NCBI GenBank assembly: GCA_002441125.1
Contig: DJVI01000014.1
Coordinates: 1-40,004, forward strand
Source of the DNA: Caldifarciminota bacterium UBA6260
GTDB taxonomy: Bacteria; Hydrothermota; 32-111
Reading direction: 5' to 3'
Length of the DNA stretch: 40,004 bases
How positions within the stretch are numbered: the stretch's first letter is position 1; each line of letters opens with the position of its first letter. Shown here one piece after another: positions 1 to 8,017 of this stretch. Made by a program: the position numbers and the translations under genes. Below the pieces are notes generated by a model, which was not told the DNA's origin, did no database searches, and saw only the letters and a list, made by a program, of their open reading frames with translations.

Positions 1-1814
1 TAAAAACTATGCAGAAAAACTGGATAGGAAGGTCAGAGGGAGTAACGATTGAGTTCAAAATTAAGGGGACAGAAAAAAGTGTAAAAGTTTTTACAACAAG
101 ACCAGATACTATTTTTGGTGTAACCTTTCTTGCTGTTGCACCTGAGAATGAGATAGTTAAAGAGTTGGATTTCGGGAAAGAAAAAAAGGAAGAAATCGAA
201 AAGTATATAGAAGAATCCATTAAAAAGAGTGAAATCGAGAGAAGTTCAACTGAGAAGGAAAAGGATGGAGTTTTTACAGGATACTATTGTGTAAACCCTT
301 TAAATGGGAAAGATGTGAAACTTTTTGTTTGTGATTATGTTTTGTCAGGTTATGGAACAGGTGCCGTTATGGGTGTTCCTGCTCATGACCAGAGGGATTT
401 TGAATTTGCAAAAAAATATGGAGTTGAAATAATTCAGGTTATTAAACCCAAAGATAGCCAGTGGGATTTTTCAAAAGGTGCTTATGTTGATGAAGGTATA
501 ACTGTGAACTCAAATGAGTTTTCAAATATGGATTCATCAAAGATGAAGGAAGAGGTTACAGATTATATAGAAAGAAAAGGTTATGGCAAAAGAAGTATAA
601 ATTACAGATTGAGGGATTGGTTAATATCAAGGCAGAGGTATTGGGGAGCACCTATACCTATGATACATTGTAAAAATTGTGGAATAGTCCCTGTGCCTGA
701 AAAGGATCTTCCTGTATTACTTCCAGATTCTTCTGAGGTTGATTTTACTCCAAAAGGTGAATCGCCACTATCAAGTCATAAAGGTTTTATGAATGTTAAA
801 TGTCCAAAATGTGGTAACGATGCATCGAGAGACCCGGATACTATGGACACATTTGTAGACTCATCATGGTATCAGCTTAGATACGCAGATCCTAAAAATG
901 ATAAAAAGATATTCGAGAAAGAACTTGTTGATAAATTCTTGCCTGTTGATATGTATATTGGTGGTGCTGAACATGCGAACGGGCATTTAATATATTTCAG
1001 ATTCATTACAAAAGTTTTAAAAGATCTTGGTTTTCTATCTTTTGAAGAACCAGCTATGGCTCTATTCAACCAAGGGATGATAATGGATAAAAATGGAAAG
1101 GTTATGTCAAAATCGGCAGGTAACGCTGTTCCAGTTGGTCCTTTCGTTGATAAATATGGGTCAGATCTCGCAAGAGGAACTGAACTTTTCATAGGACCTG
1201 CCGGGAAGGATGCTTTATGGTCTGAGGATGGTATAACCGGAATTTCAAGGTTTCTTGAAAGGTTTGATAAGTTCGCTTCAAAATATAACAAAATTTTGGT
1301 GAAAGACTACACTCCAAAGAATGAACTTGAAAAGAAAGTTTATGTTAAATTGAATAGAACAATTAAACAGGTTGGAGAGGATATAGAGAGTTTCAACCAT
1401 AACACAGCTATAGCTTCTCTGATGGAACTTTTAAATCTACTTTATAAAGATGAACAGAACCTTTCATTCGAATTTTTAAATTTTGTAACATATAAGTACA
1501 CTCAACTCATTTCACCTTTTATACCTCACCTTGCAGAGGAAATATATGAAGGTTACAATGAAAAGGATTCTATTTTCCTTACAAGTTGGCCAGAGTATGA
1601 TAAAGAAAACCTACAAGATGAGAAGATAACTATTGTTATACAGATAAACGGAAAAGTCAGAGATAGGTTGGAGATCGAAAAAGATTCTACACAGGATGAT
1701 GTTCTTAAAGAAGCTCTTTTAAATCCAACAGTAAAAAAATATCTTAAAGATGGAAAGTTAGAAAAAAATATATATGTCCCGAACAGGTTGATAAATCTTG
1801 TAATCAAAGAGTGA
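1..1814 (+). CDS. leuS: Leucyl-tRNA synthetase, 3' part (5' end outside window)
   Basis: Charges tRNA-Leu with leucine in the cytosol. The frame is already open at base 3, and the first in-frame ATG at 9 is internal, so the gene begins before the window; about 603 codons are visible of a family total near 820. The visible part starts at the entry to the CP1 editing domain (NWIGRSEG), with the editing motif TTRPDTIFG. It then shows the LISRQRYWG segment, a zinc-type CKNC/CPKC pair, VDSSWYQLRY, and the KMSKS loop as VMSKS near 1101-1115. The C-terminal part ends with the family's INGKVRDR segment. The HIGH motif is upstream of the window. The stop TGA overlaps the GTG start of truA, so the two are probably translated together. 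Identity is very secure. Confidence 0.97.
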   Translation, partial: KTMQKNWIGRSEGVTIEFKIKGTEKSVKVFTTRPDTIFGVTFLAVAPENEIVKELDFGKEKKEEIEKYIEESIKKSEIERSSTEKEKDGVFTGYYCVNPLNGKDVKLFVCDYVLSGYGTGAVMGVPAHDQRDFEFAKKYGVEIIQVIKPKDSQWDFSKGAYVDEGITVNSNEFSNMDSSKMKEEVTDYIERKGYGKRSINYRLRDWLISRQRYWGAPIPMIHCKNCGIVPVPEKDLPVLLPDSSEVDFTPKGESPLSSHKGFMNVKCPKCGNDASRDPDTMDTFVDSSWYQLRYADPKNDKKIFEKELVDKFLPVDMYIGGAEHANGHLIYFRFITKVLKDLGFLSFEEPAMALFNQGMIMDKNGKVMSKSAGNAVPVGPFVDKYGSDLARGTELFIGPAGKDALWSEDGITGISRFLERFDKFASKYNKILVKDYTPKNELEKKVYVKLNRTIKQVGEDIESFNHNTAIASLMELLNLLYKDEQNLSFEFLNFVTYKYTQLISPFIPHLAEEIYEGYNEKDSIFLTSWPEYDKENLQDEKITIVIQINGKVRDRLEIEKDSTQDDVLKEALLNPTVKKYLKDGKLEKNIYVPNRLINLVIKE

Positions 1815-2536
1815 AATATCTTATTATTTGTGAATTCGATGGAAGAGGTTTTGAAGGATGGCAGAGTCAACCTTCAAGAAATACTGTTCAGGATAAAATT
1901 GAAGGGGTTCTTTTAAAAATTTTAGGTGAAAAAGTTAGAGTTGTAGGTGCTGGAAGAACAGATGCTGGAGTTTCAGCTTACAGATACCCATTCTCTTTCA
2001 AAACTCAAAGAAAGATTGAAGATATGAATAAATTCTTACACAGTATAAATTCCTTGATAGATAAGAGGATATTCTTTCATTCTATAAAAAAAGTGGATGA
2101 TGATTTTTCAGCAAGATTTTCCTGCAAAATGAGAGTTTACAAATACTATGTTTACAACGGAAATAGCCCTTTAAAAAAAGATTTTTACTGGCAGGTTGAT
2201 TATAGGTTAGATTATGAAAAAATTAAACAATTTGTTGAAGAGATTAAAGGTAAACATGATTTTTCTTCATTCTGTAGAAAAAAATCTTTACTCGAGAACA
2301 ATGTTGTCAATCTGAGCAAAAGTGAAGTAAATATAAAAGGGAAAGAGATGGTTTTCACTTTCGGTGCTGATAGGTTTTTACACAATATGGTCAGATTCTT
2401 AGTTGGAACAGCAATAAGTTATGGAAGGGGGAAAATCGATCTTAAACCTTTAGAACTTTTAAAAGTAAAAGATGTAAAGTATGCTGGTAAATTGGCTCCA
2501 TCTGAAGGATTGATATTTTACAGGGCTTATTATTGA
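1811..2536 (+). CDS. truA: tRNA pseudouridine(38-40) synthase TruA
   Basis: Converts uridines 38-40 of the tRNA anticodon arm to pseudouridine. The 241-residue protein has the catalytic-aspartate motif GAGRTDAGVSA, with Asp51 as the predicted nucleophile, the N-terminal FDGRGFEGWQ segment, and the C-terminal FLHNMVRFLVGT block. The length is close to other bacterial TruA proteins. The start is GTG, placed by the GTGA overlap with the leuS stop; no strong Shine-Dalgarno precedes it, which suggests translational coupling. It lies in a leuS-truA-transaldolase run on the same strand. Confidence 0.95.
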   Translation: MKYLIICEFDGRGFEGWQSQPSRNTVQDKIEGVLLKILGEKVRVVGAGRTDAGVSAYRYPFSFKTQRKIEDMNKFLHSINSLIDKRIFFHSIKKVDDDFSARFSCKMRVYKYYVYNGNSPLKKDFYWQVDYRLDYEKIKQFVEEIKGKHDFSSFCRKKSLLENNVVNLSKSEVNIKGKEMVFTFGADRFLHNMVRFLVGTAISYGRGKIDLKPLELLKVKDVKYAGKLAPSEGLIFYRAYY

Positions 2537-2546
2537 AGGAGGTCTT

Positions 2547-3203
2547 ATGAAATTTTTTATAGATAGTGCGAATGTTGATGAAATAAAAGATCTTGTTAAA
2601 AAAGGAATCGTTGATGGTGTAACAACAAATCCTACTCTTATTTTGAAAGAGAAGGAAAGAACTGGAAAAAGTTTCGAAGAGATAATATCACTTATAGCAT
2701 CAATAGTGGAGGGACCAATTTCAGCTGAGGTTAACTCACTTGAATATGATACGATGGTTAGTGAAGCGAAAAAATTATCATCTATTGCAAAAAACATAGT
2801 AGTAAAAATACCGATGACTGAGAATGGTTTGAAAGCGGTTAAAACCCTTAACAGTATTGGAATAAAAACTAATGTCACTCTTGTATTCACACCTGTTCAG
2901 GCAGTACTTGCTGCAAAATCAGGCGCATCTTATGTTTCACCTTTTATAGGAAGAATAGATGATATTTCAGATGAAGGTATAAAAATAATAGAAAGTATAA
3001 TGAAAATATTCAGAAATTACAATTTTGAAACAAAAGTTATTGTTGCCTCAGTAAGAAATCCTGTTCACATTTTAAAGTCACTCGAAATCGGTGCAGATAT
3101 AGCAACCATTCCTTACAATGTTTTCACTCAACTTATAAAACATCCTTTGACAGATTTAGGTATAAAAAGATTTTTGGAGGATTATGAAAAAAGTAAAAAT
3201 TGA
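2547..3203 (+). CDS. Transaldolase-like protein (small MipB/TalC subfamily)
   Basis: A 218-residue single-domain TIM barrel of the short transaldolase / fructose-6-phosphate aldolase group. It opens with FFIDSANVDEI and VDGVTTNPTLI, both typical of this group. Lys87 in VVKIPMT is the predicted Schiff-base lysine. The family moves a dihydroxyacetone unit between sugar phosphates (pentose phosphate pathway) or acts as an aldolase; sequence inspection does not separate these. A strong Shine-Dalgarno (GAAGGAGG at 2535-2542) overlaps the truA stop. The last 20 bases overlap the next gene, whose own ribosome site (GGAGG) lies inside this coding region. Confidence 0.9.
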   Translation: MKFFIDSANVDEIKDLVKKGIVDGVTTNPTLILKEKERTGKSFEEIISLIASIVEGPISAEVNSLEYDTMVSEAKKLSSIAKNIVVKIPMTENGLKAVKTLNSIGIKTNVTLVFTPVQAVLAAKSGASYVSPFIGRIDDISDEGIKIIESIMKIFRNYNFETKVIVASVRNPVHILKSLEIGADIATIPYNVFTQLIKHPLTDLGIKRFLEDYEKSKN

Positions 3204-3786
3204 GTTTTTATTTTTAATAATTCTATTATTTATTTTTGTTATATCAAGTTGTCAACCAGCTGCTGTTGATAATGATGATGGCACAGGTAATGATACTCTT
3301 ACCCTTATACCAACAAAGGCTAAAATGGTATGCAATAGAGATTATTACCCTTTAATGTATTCTCTTTTCGATAATTCAAAAAAGAATATTTTTTGTGTTA
3401 TGTACAATATCAACAGTTACGATTACGATAATGAAGTTACGAGATTGGTTGACAGACTAATAGTTGCACATGAAAGGGGAGTTGTTGTAAAAGTTTTGCT
3501 TGAACAATCCGATTGGAACAGTGATGTTACAAATTCAAACCATCAGGTTGGAGATCAGCTTAAATCTTATGGTATAGATGTCAGGTATGATCCTTTGACA
3601 GTTACAACCCATTGCAAACTCTTTATAATAGATTCACTCTATGTTATGGTTGGATCAACCAACTGGACAATAAGTGCTGTTAATTCAAACAATGAAGCTA
3701 ACACTCTACTTGAAGGTGAAGAGATAGCACTTGATTTTACAGGGTATTTTGAAAATCTTTGGAAGAATTCTTTTGATGGGAGATAG
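3184..3786 (+). CDS. Phospholipase D-like lipoprotein with one HKD motif
   Basis: A 200-residue exported lipoprotein. Residues 1-22 form a hydrophobic signal ending in the lipobox VISSC, so Cys23 is the predicted lipidated residue. A short acidic, Thr/Asp-rich linker follows. The rest is a phospholipase D fold with a single H-x-K-x4-D motif (His143, Lys145, Asp150) followed by GSTNWT. Nuc-type endonucleases of the family carry one HKD per chain and act as homodimers, so this could be an envelope nuclease or phosphodiesterase; the substrate is unknown. The start ATG is preceded by TTGGAGG inside the previous gene. It ends one base before the purB start, so co-transcription is likely. Confidence 0.8.
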   Translation: MKKVKIEFLFLIILLFIFVISSCQPAAVDNDDGTGNDTLTLIPTKAKMVCNRDYYPLMYSLFDNSKKNIFCVMYNINSYDYDNEVTRLVDRLIVAHERGVVVKVLLEQSDWNSDVTNSNHQVGDQLKSYGIDVRYDPLTVTTHCKLFIIDSLYVMVGSTNWTISAVNSNNEANTLLEGEEIALDFTGYFENLWKNSFDGR

Positions 3787-3787
3787 G

Positions 3788-5077
3788 ATGATAAAAAGAT
3801 ATTCAAGGGAAAAAATGAGCTATATTTGGTCAGATGAAAACAGATACAACAAATATCTTGAAGTTGAACTTGCTGTTCTTTACGCTTACATGAAAAATAA
3901 TCTTATAAGTGAAGATGTTTACAATGATATAAAGAAGAAAGCGAGATTCGATATAAAAAGAGTTGAAGAGATAGAAAAAACAGTGAGACATGATGTCATA
4001 GCTTTTTTAACCGCTGTCGGTGAGAATGTAGGTGAAAACTCAAAATATATACATATGGGGATGACGAGTTCTGATATGCTTGATACTGCAAACGCCCTTA
4101 TATTAAGGGAATCCTTAAACCAAATAGAGAAAGGAGTTCTACATCTTAGAGAAACTCTTTATAAAAAAGCTTTAGAAACAAAAAATATCCCAATAGTTGG
4201 AAGAACGCATGGTGTCCATGCTGAAACTACTTCCTTGGGTTTGAAATTTCTCATAATAGTCGACGATCTTGATAGAATAAAAGATATGATAAAATTTTTT
4301 AAAAAGAGTATTCAGAGAGGGAAAATATCTGGTGCCGTTGGTAACTATGCTAACATTTCTCCACAAATAGAAGAGATAGCGTTAAAACAGTTATCTTTAA
4401 ATGTTTCAAAAATATCATCACAGATTGTTTCAAGGGATATCTATTCCGATTATGTTTTTCTTCTAACAAGGATAGGCTCTATTATAGAAAAGCTCGCATT
4501 GCAGATAAGACTTCTCCAAAGAACTGAAACCAGAGAGGTTGAGGAACCTTTCGTTGAAGGACAGAAAGGGTCTTCAGCGATGCCACATAAAAGAAATCCG
4601 GTTCTCTGTGAGCAGATGTGTGGTTTATCAAGGGTTTTGAGAGGTTATCTTATTTCTTCACTTGAAAATATCGCTCTCTGGGATGAAAGGGATATAAGCC
4701 ATTCATCGGTCGAAAGGATAATACTACCTGATGCTTCTATACTTGTAGATTATATGCTTGATAAAATGTCCTACATAGTAACCAATTTGAAAGTTTATGA
4801 AAAGAATATTGAAAAGAATTTTCTTGCCTCGAACAACCTTATCTTCTCTCAGAGAGTTTTACTTTTTTTAATAGAGAAAGGTTTAAAAAGAGAGGATGCT
4901 TACTATCTTGTTCAAAGGAATGCTATGGAATCATGGGAAAAGGGAGAAGATTTTAAACAGCTTATAAAAAAAGATAAGGAAATATTGAAACACTGCTCTG
5001 AAAAAGAGTTGGATAAACTTTTTGATAAAAAATACTATTTGAGATTTGTCGAGGATATTTTTAAGAGATTTTCATAA
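3788..5077 (+). CDS. purB: Adenylosuccinate lyase
   Basis: Catalyses two beta-eliminations in purine synthesis: SAICAR to AICAR, and adenylosuccinate to AMP. The 429-residue protein begins MIKRYSREKMSYIWSDENR, a typical PurB N-terminus, so the start is 3788 rather than the in-frame upstream ATG at 3731. It has the MGMTSSDMLDTAN region, the catalytic GRTHG (His141) and the superfamily signature GSSAMPHKRNP at residues 261-271, with catalytic Ser263. A GGGAG site precedes the start by a few bases. The 3' end overlaps the convergent aldolase gene by 43 bases. Confidence 0.96.
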   Translation: MIKRYSREKMSYIWSDENRYNKYLEVELAVLYAYMKNNLISEDVYNDIKKKARFDIKRVEEIEKTVRHDVIAFLTAVGENVGENSKYIHMGMTSSDMLDTANALILRESLNQIEKGVLHLRETLYKKALETKNIPIVGRTHGVHAETTSLGLKFLIIVDDLDRIKDMIKFFKKSIQRGKISGAVGNYANISPQIEEIALKQLSLNVSKISSQIVSRDIYSDYVFLLTRIGSIIEKLALQIRLLQRTETREVEEPFVEGQKGSSAMPHKRNPVLCEQMCGLSRVLRGYLISSLENIALWDERDISHSSVERIILPDASILVDYMLDKMSYIVTNLKVYEKNIEKNFLASNNLIFSQRVLLFLIEKGLKREDAYYLVQRNAMESWEKGEDFKQLIKKDKEILKHCSEKELDKLFDKKYYLRFVEDIFKRFS

Positions 5078-5751
5078 AACAAACTTTTTAAAAGATATAT
5101 TTTAGATAAAGATTCCAATATCTCAACCCTATCGTAAGTCTCAAAAAAATCTTTACCGTAAGAGAATATACCATGATCCTTTAGAATTATAGTATCTGAA
5201 AGGATAGATTTTTTACCTAACTCTTTTGCGAGTTCCAGGGAACCTGGTTTTAACCTTTCGACTATTTCTATTTCCTTTTTAAATATTATTTCAAACTCTG
5301 TGTGAGTTTTTCTCAAATTTAAGTTAAAATCTTTCTTTTTTAAAAATGAAGCTAAAACGAGAGAGTACCTTGAATGGAGATGTAATACACATCTTACATC
5401 AGAACCTACTTTAAATAGAGAATCGTAAATAGCAAGATGTGTTAAAATTTCTGAAGAGGGTCTCTTATCGTTCAAAAGTAAAACTCTCTCACCTTTTTTA
5501 TCTACATAAAATAAGGAAATATATTTTTTGGGTTCATCTTTTATCTGATAGAATCTACTTCCAGTTGATGTTATGAGAAAACTTTTCTCTTTTAAATTTT
5601 GCAACTTTTCAGGAAGTTTTATCTCTCCGTAAACTCTGTTTTTTTTATTTTCCCCCAACAGGAAAGATATGTTGCCTGAACCACCCTCGGAAAGGTCTTT
5701 TGTAAAAATGTTTTCACTTAAAATTTTTAAAGATGATAAAATTTTTTTCAT
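5035..5751 (-). CDS. Class II aldolase/adducin family protein, RhaD/FucA-like
   Basis: A 238-residue cytosolic protein of the zinc-dependent class II aldolase family. It shows GGSGNISF near the N-terminus, PSSE with the predicted catalytic Glu101, HLHS with zinc ligands His124 and His126, and KDHG with His193. The layout, including ITSTGSRF and the long 35-95 segment, looks most like rhamnulose-1-phosphate aldolase, but fuculose-phosphate aldolase or methylthioribulose-phosphate dehydratase relatives cannot be excluded. No rhamnose or fucose catabolic genes are near. It is the second gene of a unit with alkaline phosphatase (ATGA overlap). Its last 14 codons are antisense to the purB 3' end. 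Confidence 0.75.
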   Translation of the reverse strand: MKKILSSLKILSENIFTKDLSEGGSGNISFLLGENKKNRVYGEIKLPEKLQNLKEKSFLITSTGSRFYQIKDEPKKYISLFYVDKKGERVLLLNDKRPSSEILTHLAIYDSLFKVGSDVRCVLHLHSRYSLVLASFLKKKDFNLNLRKTHTEFEIIFKKEIEIVERLKPGSLELAKELGKKSILSDTIILKDHGIFSYGKDFFETYDRVEILESLSKIYLLKSLFYENLLKISSTNLK

Positions 5752-6953
5752 AGATTATCCATTAAAGATTTTTTCATAATTTCAAAAAGTTCATAGTTTT
5801 TATAAAATATTTTTTCTATTCTGAATTTTTTAGAATAGAAGAATCCCAAAACATCACTCCCTGTATGATCACCTTTATATGAACTCTCCTCTTTAGTCCC
5901 TGAAAACTCTGAAATATCTGTGAACTTTATTTTAAAACTATCCAATGTTTTTAGAAGATTTTCTTTCGAAGAGGTATCAACATTTTTGATGAAGTATGAA
6001 TCCATAGTATGGAGTAGGGAATCTGTGAATGTTCCAACGAATACCGGATTTGCTGTCGCATGGTCTGAAACTAATAAAACTGTTGTGTTTGTTTTTGAAG
6101 CGAAATCTAAAACTCTTTTAACCATCTTTTCAGTTTCCAAAAGTTCAAAGATTAGTTCTTTGAATGCTGTATAGTGTGAAGCGTGATCTATCCTTCCTGA
6201 TTCTATCATCAAAAAGAACTCTTTGTTCATTTTTTTTGATCTTTCATAAAGATAATTCAATCCATAATCAACCATCTCTGTAAGAGTAGGTTGTTCGGTT
6301 GTATCCTTTTCAAACTCATATGAAAGATGTGAGTTTGAAAATAATGCTATAACTTTTTTATCAGTATTCTCCTTCAATCCTTTTTTTTCTTTAATAACCT
6401 TGTATCCTTTTTTTGTGAACTCTTCTAAAAGATCCTTTTTATCGTATCTGTTTTCTTTTAGGAAATATTTTAATCCTCCACCCATAACCAGATCTATATC
6501 CTTCTCACTCAGCTGTAAAGCTATATCGTATTCCTTATTTCTTTCATCTACATGAGAGTAGGTTGAAGCTGGAGTTGCATGGGTTACTCTTGTGTTTGTA
6601 ATCACTCCGGTAAGAAAAGATTTTTTTTTGCAAAACTCTATTATATTTTCAACATTTTTTTTGTTTTTATCGATTCCTATAAATCCGTTTTCCGTTTTAC
6701 AACCTGTAAAAATAGCTGTTCCAGCTGCTGCGGAATCTGTTATGTATGTGTTGTCAGCTGTAGTTTCACAGTAAAAAATCTGAGAAAAATTATCGAAAGA
6801 GATATTTTTTAAAGGATTCTGGGATATTTTTCTCACTATAGACAGACAATCGAAATTCATACCGTCCGTTATTATAACAATAACATTTTCCCCTAAAACG
6901 ATATTGAAAAAAATAATAGACAATAAAAATAAAGATAAAAATTTTGTTTTCAT
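5748..6953 (-). CDS. Secreted alkaline phosphatase
   Basis: A 401-residue PhoA-type phosphomonoesterase, slightly short for the family. Residues 1-21 form a signal peptide likely cleaved at VLG/EN, so it acts outside the cytoplasmic membrane. The metal-binding IITDG (Asp30) comes first. The nucleophile is Ser74 in TDSAAAGTA. SGRIDHASH and LVSDHATANP supply further metal ligands, and GDHTGSDV lies near the C-terminus. It releases phosphate from organic esters. The ribosome site AAAGGAG precedes the ATG. A TTGAAA-16-TATAAT promoter lies just upstream (6973-7000), giving a very short leader; no Pho-box-like repeat was recognised. It is followed by the aldolase with ATGA overlap. Confidence 0.92.
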   Translation of the reverse strand: MKTKFLSLFLLSIIFFNIVLGENVIVIITDGMNFDCLSIVRKISQNPLKNISFDNFSQIFYCETTADNTYITDSAAAGTAIFTGCKTENGFIGIDKNKKNVENIIEFCKKKSFLTGVITNTRVTHATPASTYSHVDERNKEYDIALQLSEKDIDLVMGGGLKYFLKENRYDKKDLLEEFTKKGYKVIKEKKGLKENTDKKVIALFSNSHLSYEFEKDTTEQPTLTEMVDYGLNYLYERSKKMNKEFFLMIESGRIDHASHYTAFKELIFELLETEKMVKRVLDFASKTNTTVLLVSDHATANPVFVGTFTDSLLHTMDSYFIKNVDTSSKENLLKTLDSFKIKFTDISEFSGTKEESSYKGDHTGSDVLGFFYSKKFRIEKIFYKNYELFEIMKKSLMDNL

Positions 6954-6972
6954 CTTTTCTCCTTTTTATAAG

Positions 6973-7000
6973 ATTATATTTTTTTGGTCTTTCTTTTCAA
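6973..7000 (-). promoter_or_regulatory. Sigma-A-type promoter for the phosphatase-aldolase unit
   Basis: Read on the minus strand, TTGAAA (7000-6995) and TATAAT (6978-6973) are 16 bases apart. The expected transcription start is near 6966, about 13 bases before the ATG at 6953, with the AAGGAG site between. It is back to back with the tRNA promoter. Assigned by consensus only. Confidence 0.6.
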
Positions 7001-7025
7001 GTGAAATTTTTGAATTTAATAAATA

Positions 7026-7053
7026 TTGAATTTTAAAAATAATAATATATAAT
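7026..7053 (+). promoter_or_regulatory. Sigma-A-type promoter for tRNA-Pro and the following gene run
   Basis: TTGAAT (7026-7031) and TATAAT (7048-7053) are separated by 16 bases. The expected start is near 7060, nine bases before the mature tRNA 5' end at 7069. It is the only recognisable promoter before the long run that starts with glyQ, so it may drive both the tRNA and the mRNA. Confidence 0.6.
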
Positions 7054-7068
7054 AAACATTTAAAATGT

Positions 7069-7144
7069 CGGAGCGTAGCGCAGCCCGGTTTAGCGCACCA
7101 GCATGGGGGGCTGGGGGTCGCTGGTTCAAATCCAGTCGCTCCGA
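7069..7144 (+). tRNA. tRNA-Pro (anticodon GGG)
   Basis: A complete 76-base cloverleaf. The acceptor stem CGGAGCG (7069-7075) pairs with CGCTCCG (7137-7143), followed by discriminator A7144. The D stem is GCGC/GCGC (7078-7081 and 7093-7096). The anticodon stem CCAGC/GCTGG (7098-7102 and 7110-7114) encloses a seven-base loop with U33, anticodon GGG at 7105-7107 and G37, as expected for proline. The T arm has loop TTCAAAT (7125-7131). The 3' CCA is not encoded (next bases TAT), so it must be added enzymatically. It reads CCC and CCU codons. The glyQ ATG is only 18 bases beyond its end. Confidence 0.96.
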
Positions 7145-7162
7145 TATTTAGAAGGAGAAAAG

Positions 7163-8017
7163 ATGAATTTTCAGGACATTTTTTTAAATTTGTCCCAATA
7201 TTGGGCTTCAAAAGGGGCTTTGATATACCAGCCTTACAACAGTGAAGTTGGGGCTGGAACATTCAACCCTGCAACATTTTTGAAAGTTCTCGATAACAGA
7301 GAATGGAATGTTGCATACCTTGAGATCTCCAAAAGACCTAAGGATGGAAGGTATGGAGAAAACCCAAACAGATTCCAGCAGTTCTATCAGTATCAAGTTA
7401 TTTTACAACCAGCACCAAATGATGTTATAGATCTCTATGTGAAAAGTCTTGAGCATATTGGAATAGAGTTGAAAAAACATGATATAAGGTTTGTTGAGGA
7501 TGATTGGGAATCACCAACACTCGGTGCCAAAGGTCTTGGATGGGAGGTTTGGCTTGATGGTATGGAGATCACACAGTTCACATATTTTCAGCAGGTTGGT
7601 TCCTTTCAGTTAAAAGTGATACCTGTTGAAATAACTTACGGGCTCGAAAGGATATCTATGTTTGTACAGAAGAAAAACTCTATTCTCGAAATGAAATGGA
7701 ATGATACTTTAACTTGGAAAGATGTTATGCTTGAACAGGAGAAAGAGTTTTGCATCTTCAACTTTAAAAAATCTGATCCTGATTTTATTATGGAACAATT
7801 TTTAAAGTCTGAAAAAGAGGTAGAGAGATTACTCTTTGAGGATCTTATATATCCTGCCTATGACTATGTGATAAAATGTTCTCATTTCTTCAATCTCCTT
7901 GATGCGAGAGGTGTTATCTCACAGAAAGAGAGAGCCAATTACATAATGAGGATAAGAAACCTTGCTAAAAAGGTTGCTAAAAAATATATTGAAAGAAGAG
8001 AAAAGGATGAAAAATAA
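7163..8017 (+). CDS. glyQ: Glycyl-tRNA synthetase alpha subunit
   Basis: The catalytic subunit of the bacterial alpha2-beta2 glycyl-tRNA synthetase; activates glycine and transfers it to tRNA-Gly with GlyS. The 284-residue protein starts MNFQDIFLNLSQYWASKGAL, the usual GlyQ N-terminus, with EVGAGTFNPATFL, RPKDGRYGENPNR and the highly conserved GAKGLGWEVWLDGMEITQFT segment. The start ATG at 7163 has AAGGAG at 7152-7157; the frame is open further upstream but only through the tRNA gene. It overlaps the glyS start by 11 bases. Confidence 0.97.
   Translation: MNFQDIFLNLSQYWASKGALIYQPYNSEVGAGTFNPATFLKVLDNREWNVAYLEISKRPKDGRYGENPNRFQQFYQYQVILQPAPNDVIDLYVKSLEHIGIELKKHDIRFVEDDWESPTLGAKGLGWEVWLDGMEITQFTYFQQVGSFQLKVIPVEITYGLERISMFVQKKNSILEMKWNDTLTWKDVMLEQEKEFCIFNFKKSDPDFIMEQFLKSEKEVERLLFEDLIYPAYDYVIKCSHFFNLLDARGVISQKERANYIMRIRNLAKKVAKKYIERREKDEK

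Noticed and set aside
872..1291. Minus-strand 139-codon frame within leuS
   Set aside because: No family features, no ribosome site of note; it is a shadow of the conserved leuS frame.
3731..3787. Longer purB start
   Set aside because: The family N-terminus begins at MIKRYS (3788), and the extension lies inside the lipoprotein gene.
5920..6812. Plus-strand frames inside the alkaline phosphatase gene
   Set aside because: Short, low-complexity shadows of a well-supported minus-strand gene.
7103..7162. In-frame upstream extension of glyQ
   Set aside because: It runs through the tRNA; GlyQ homologues begin at the ATG at 7163, which has a good ribosome site.
6966..7262. Minus-strand frame of 98 codons across the tRNA, with GATGFEPATPSPP-like sequence
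   Set aside because: It is antisense to tRNA-Pro, a familiar false protein produced by tRNA genes, and it overlaps glyQ.
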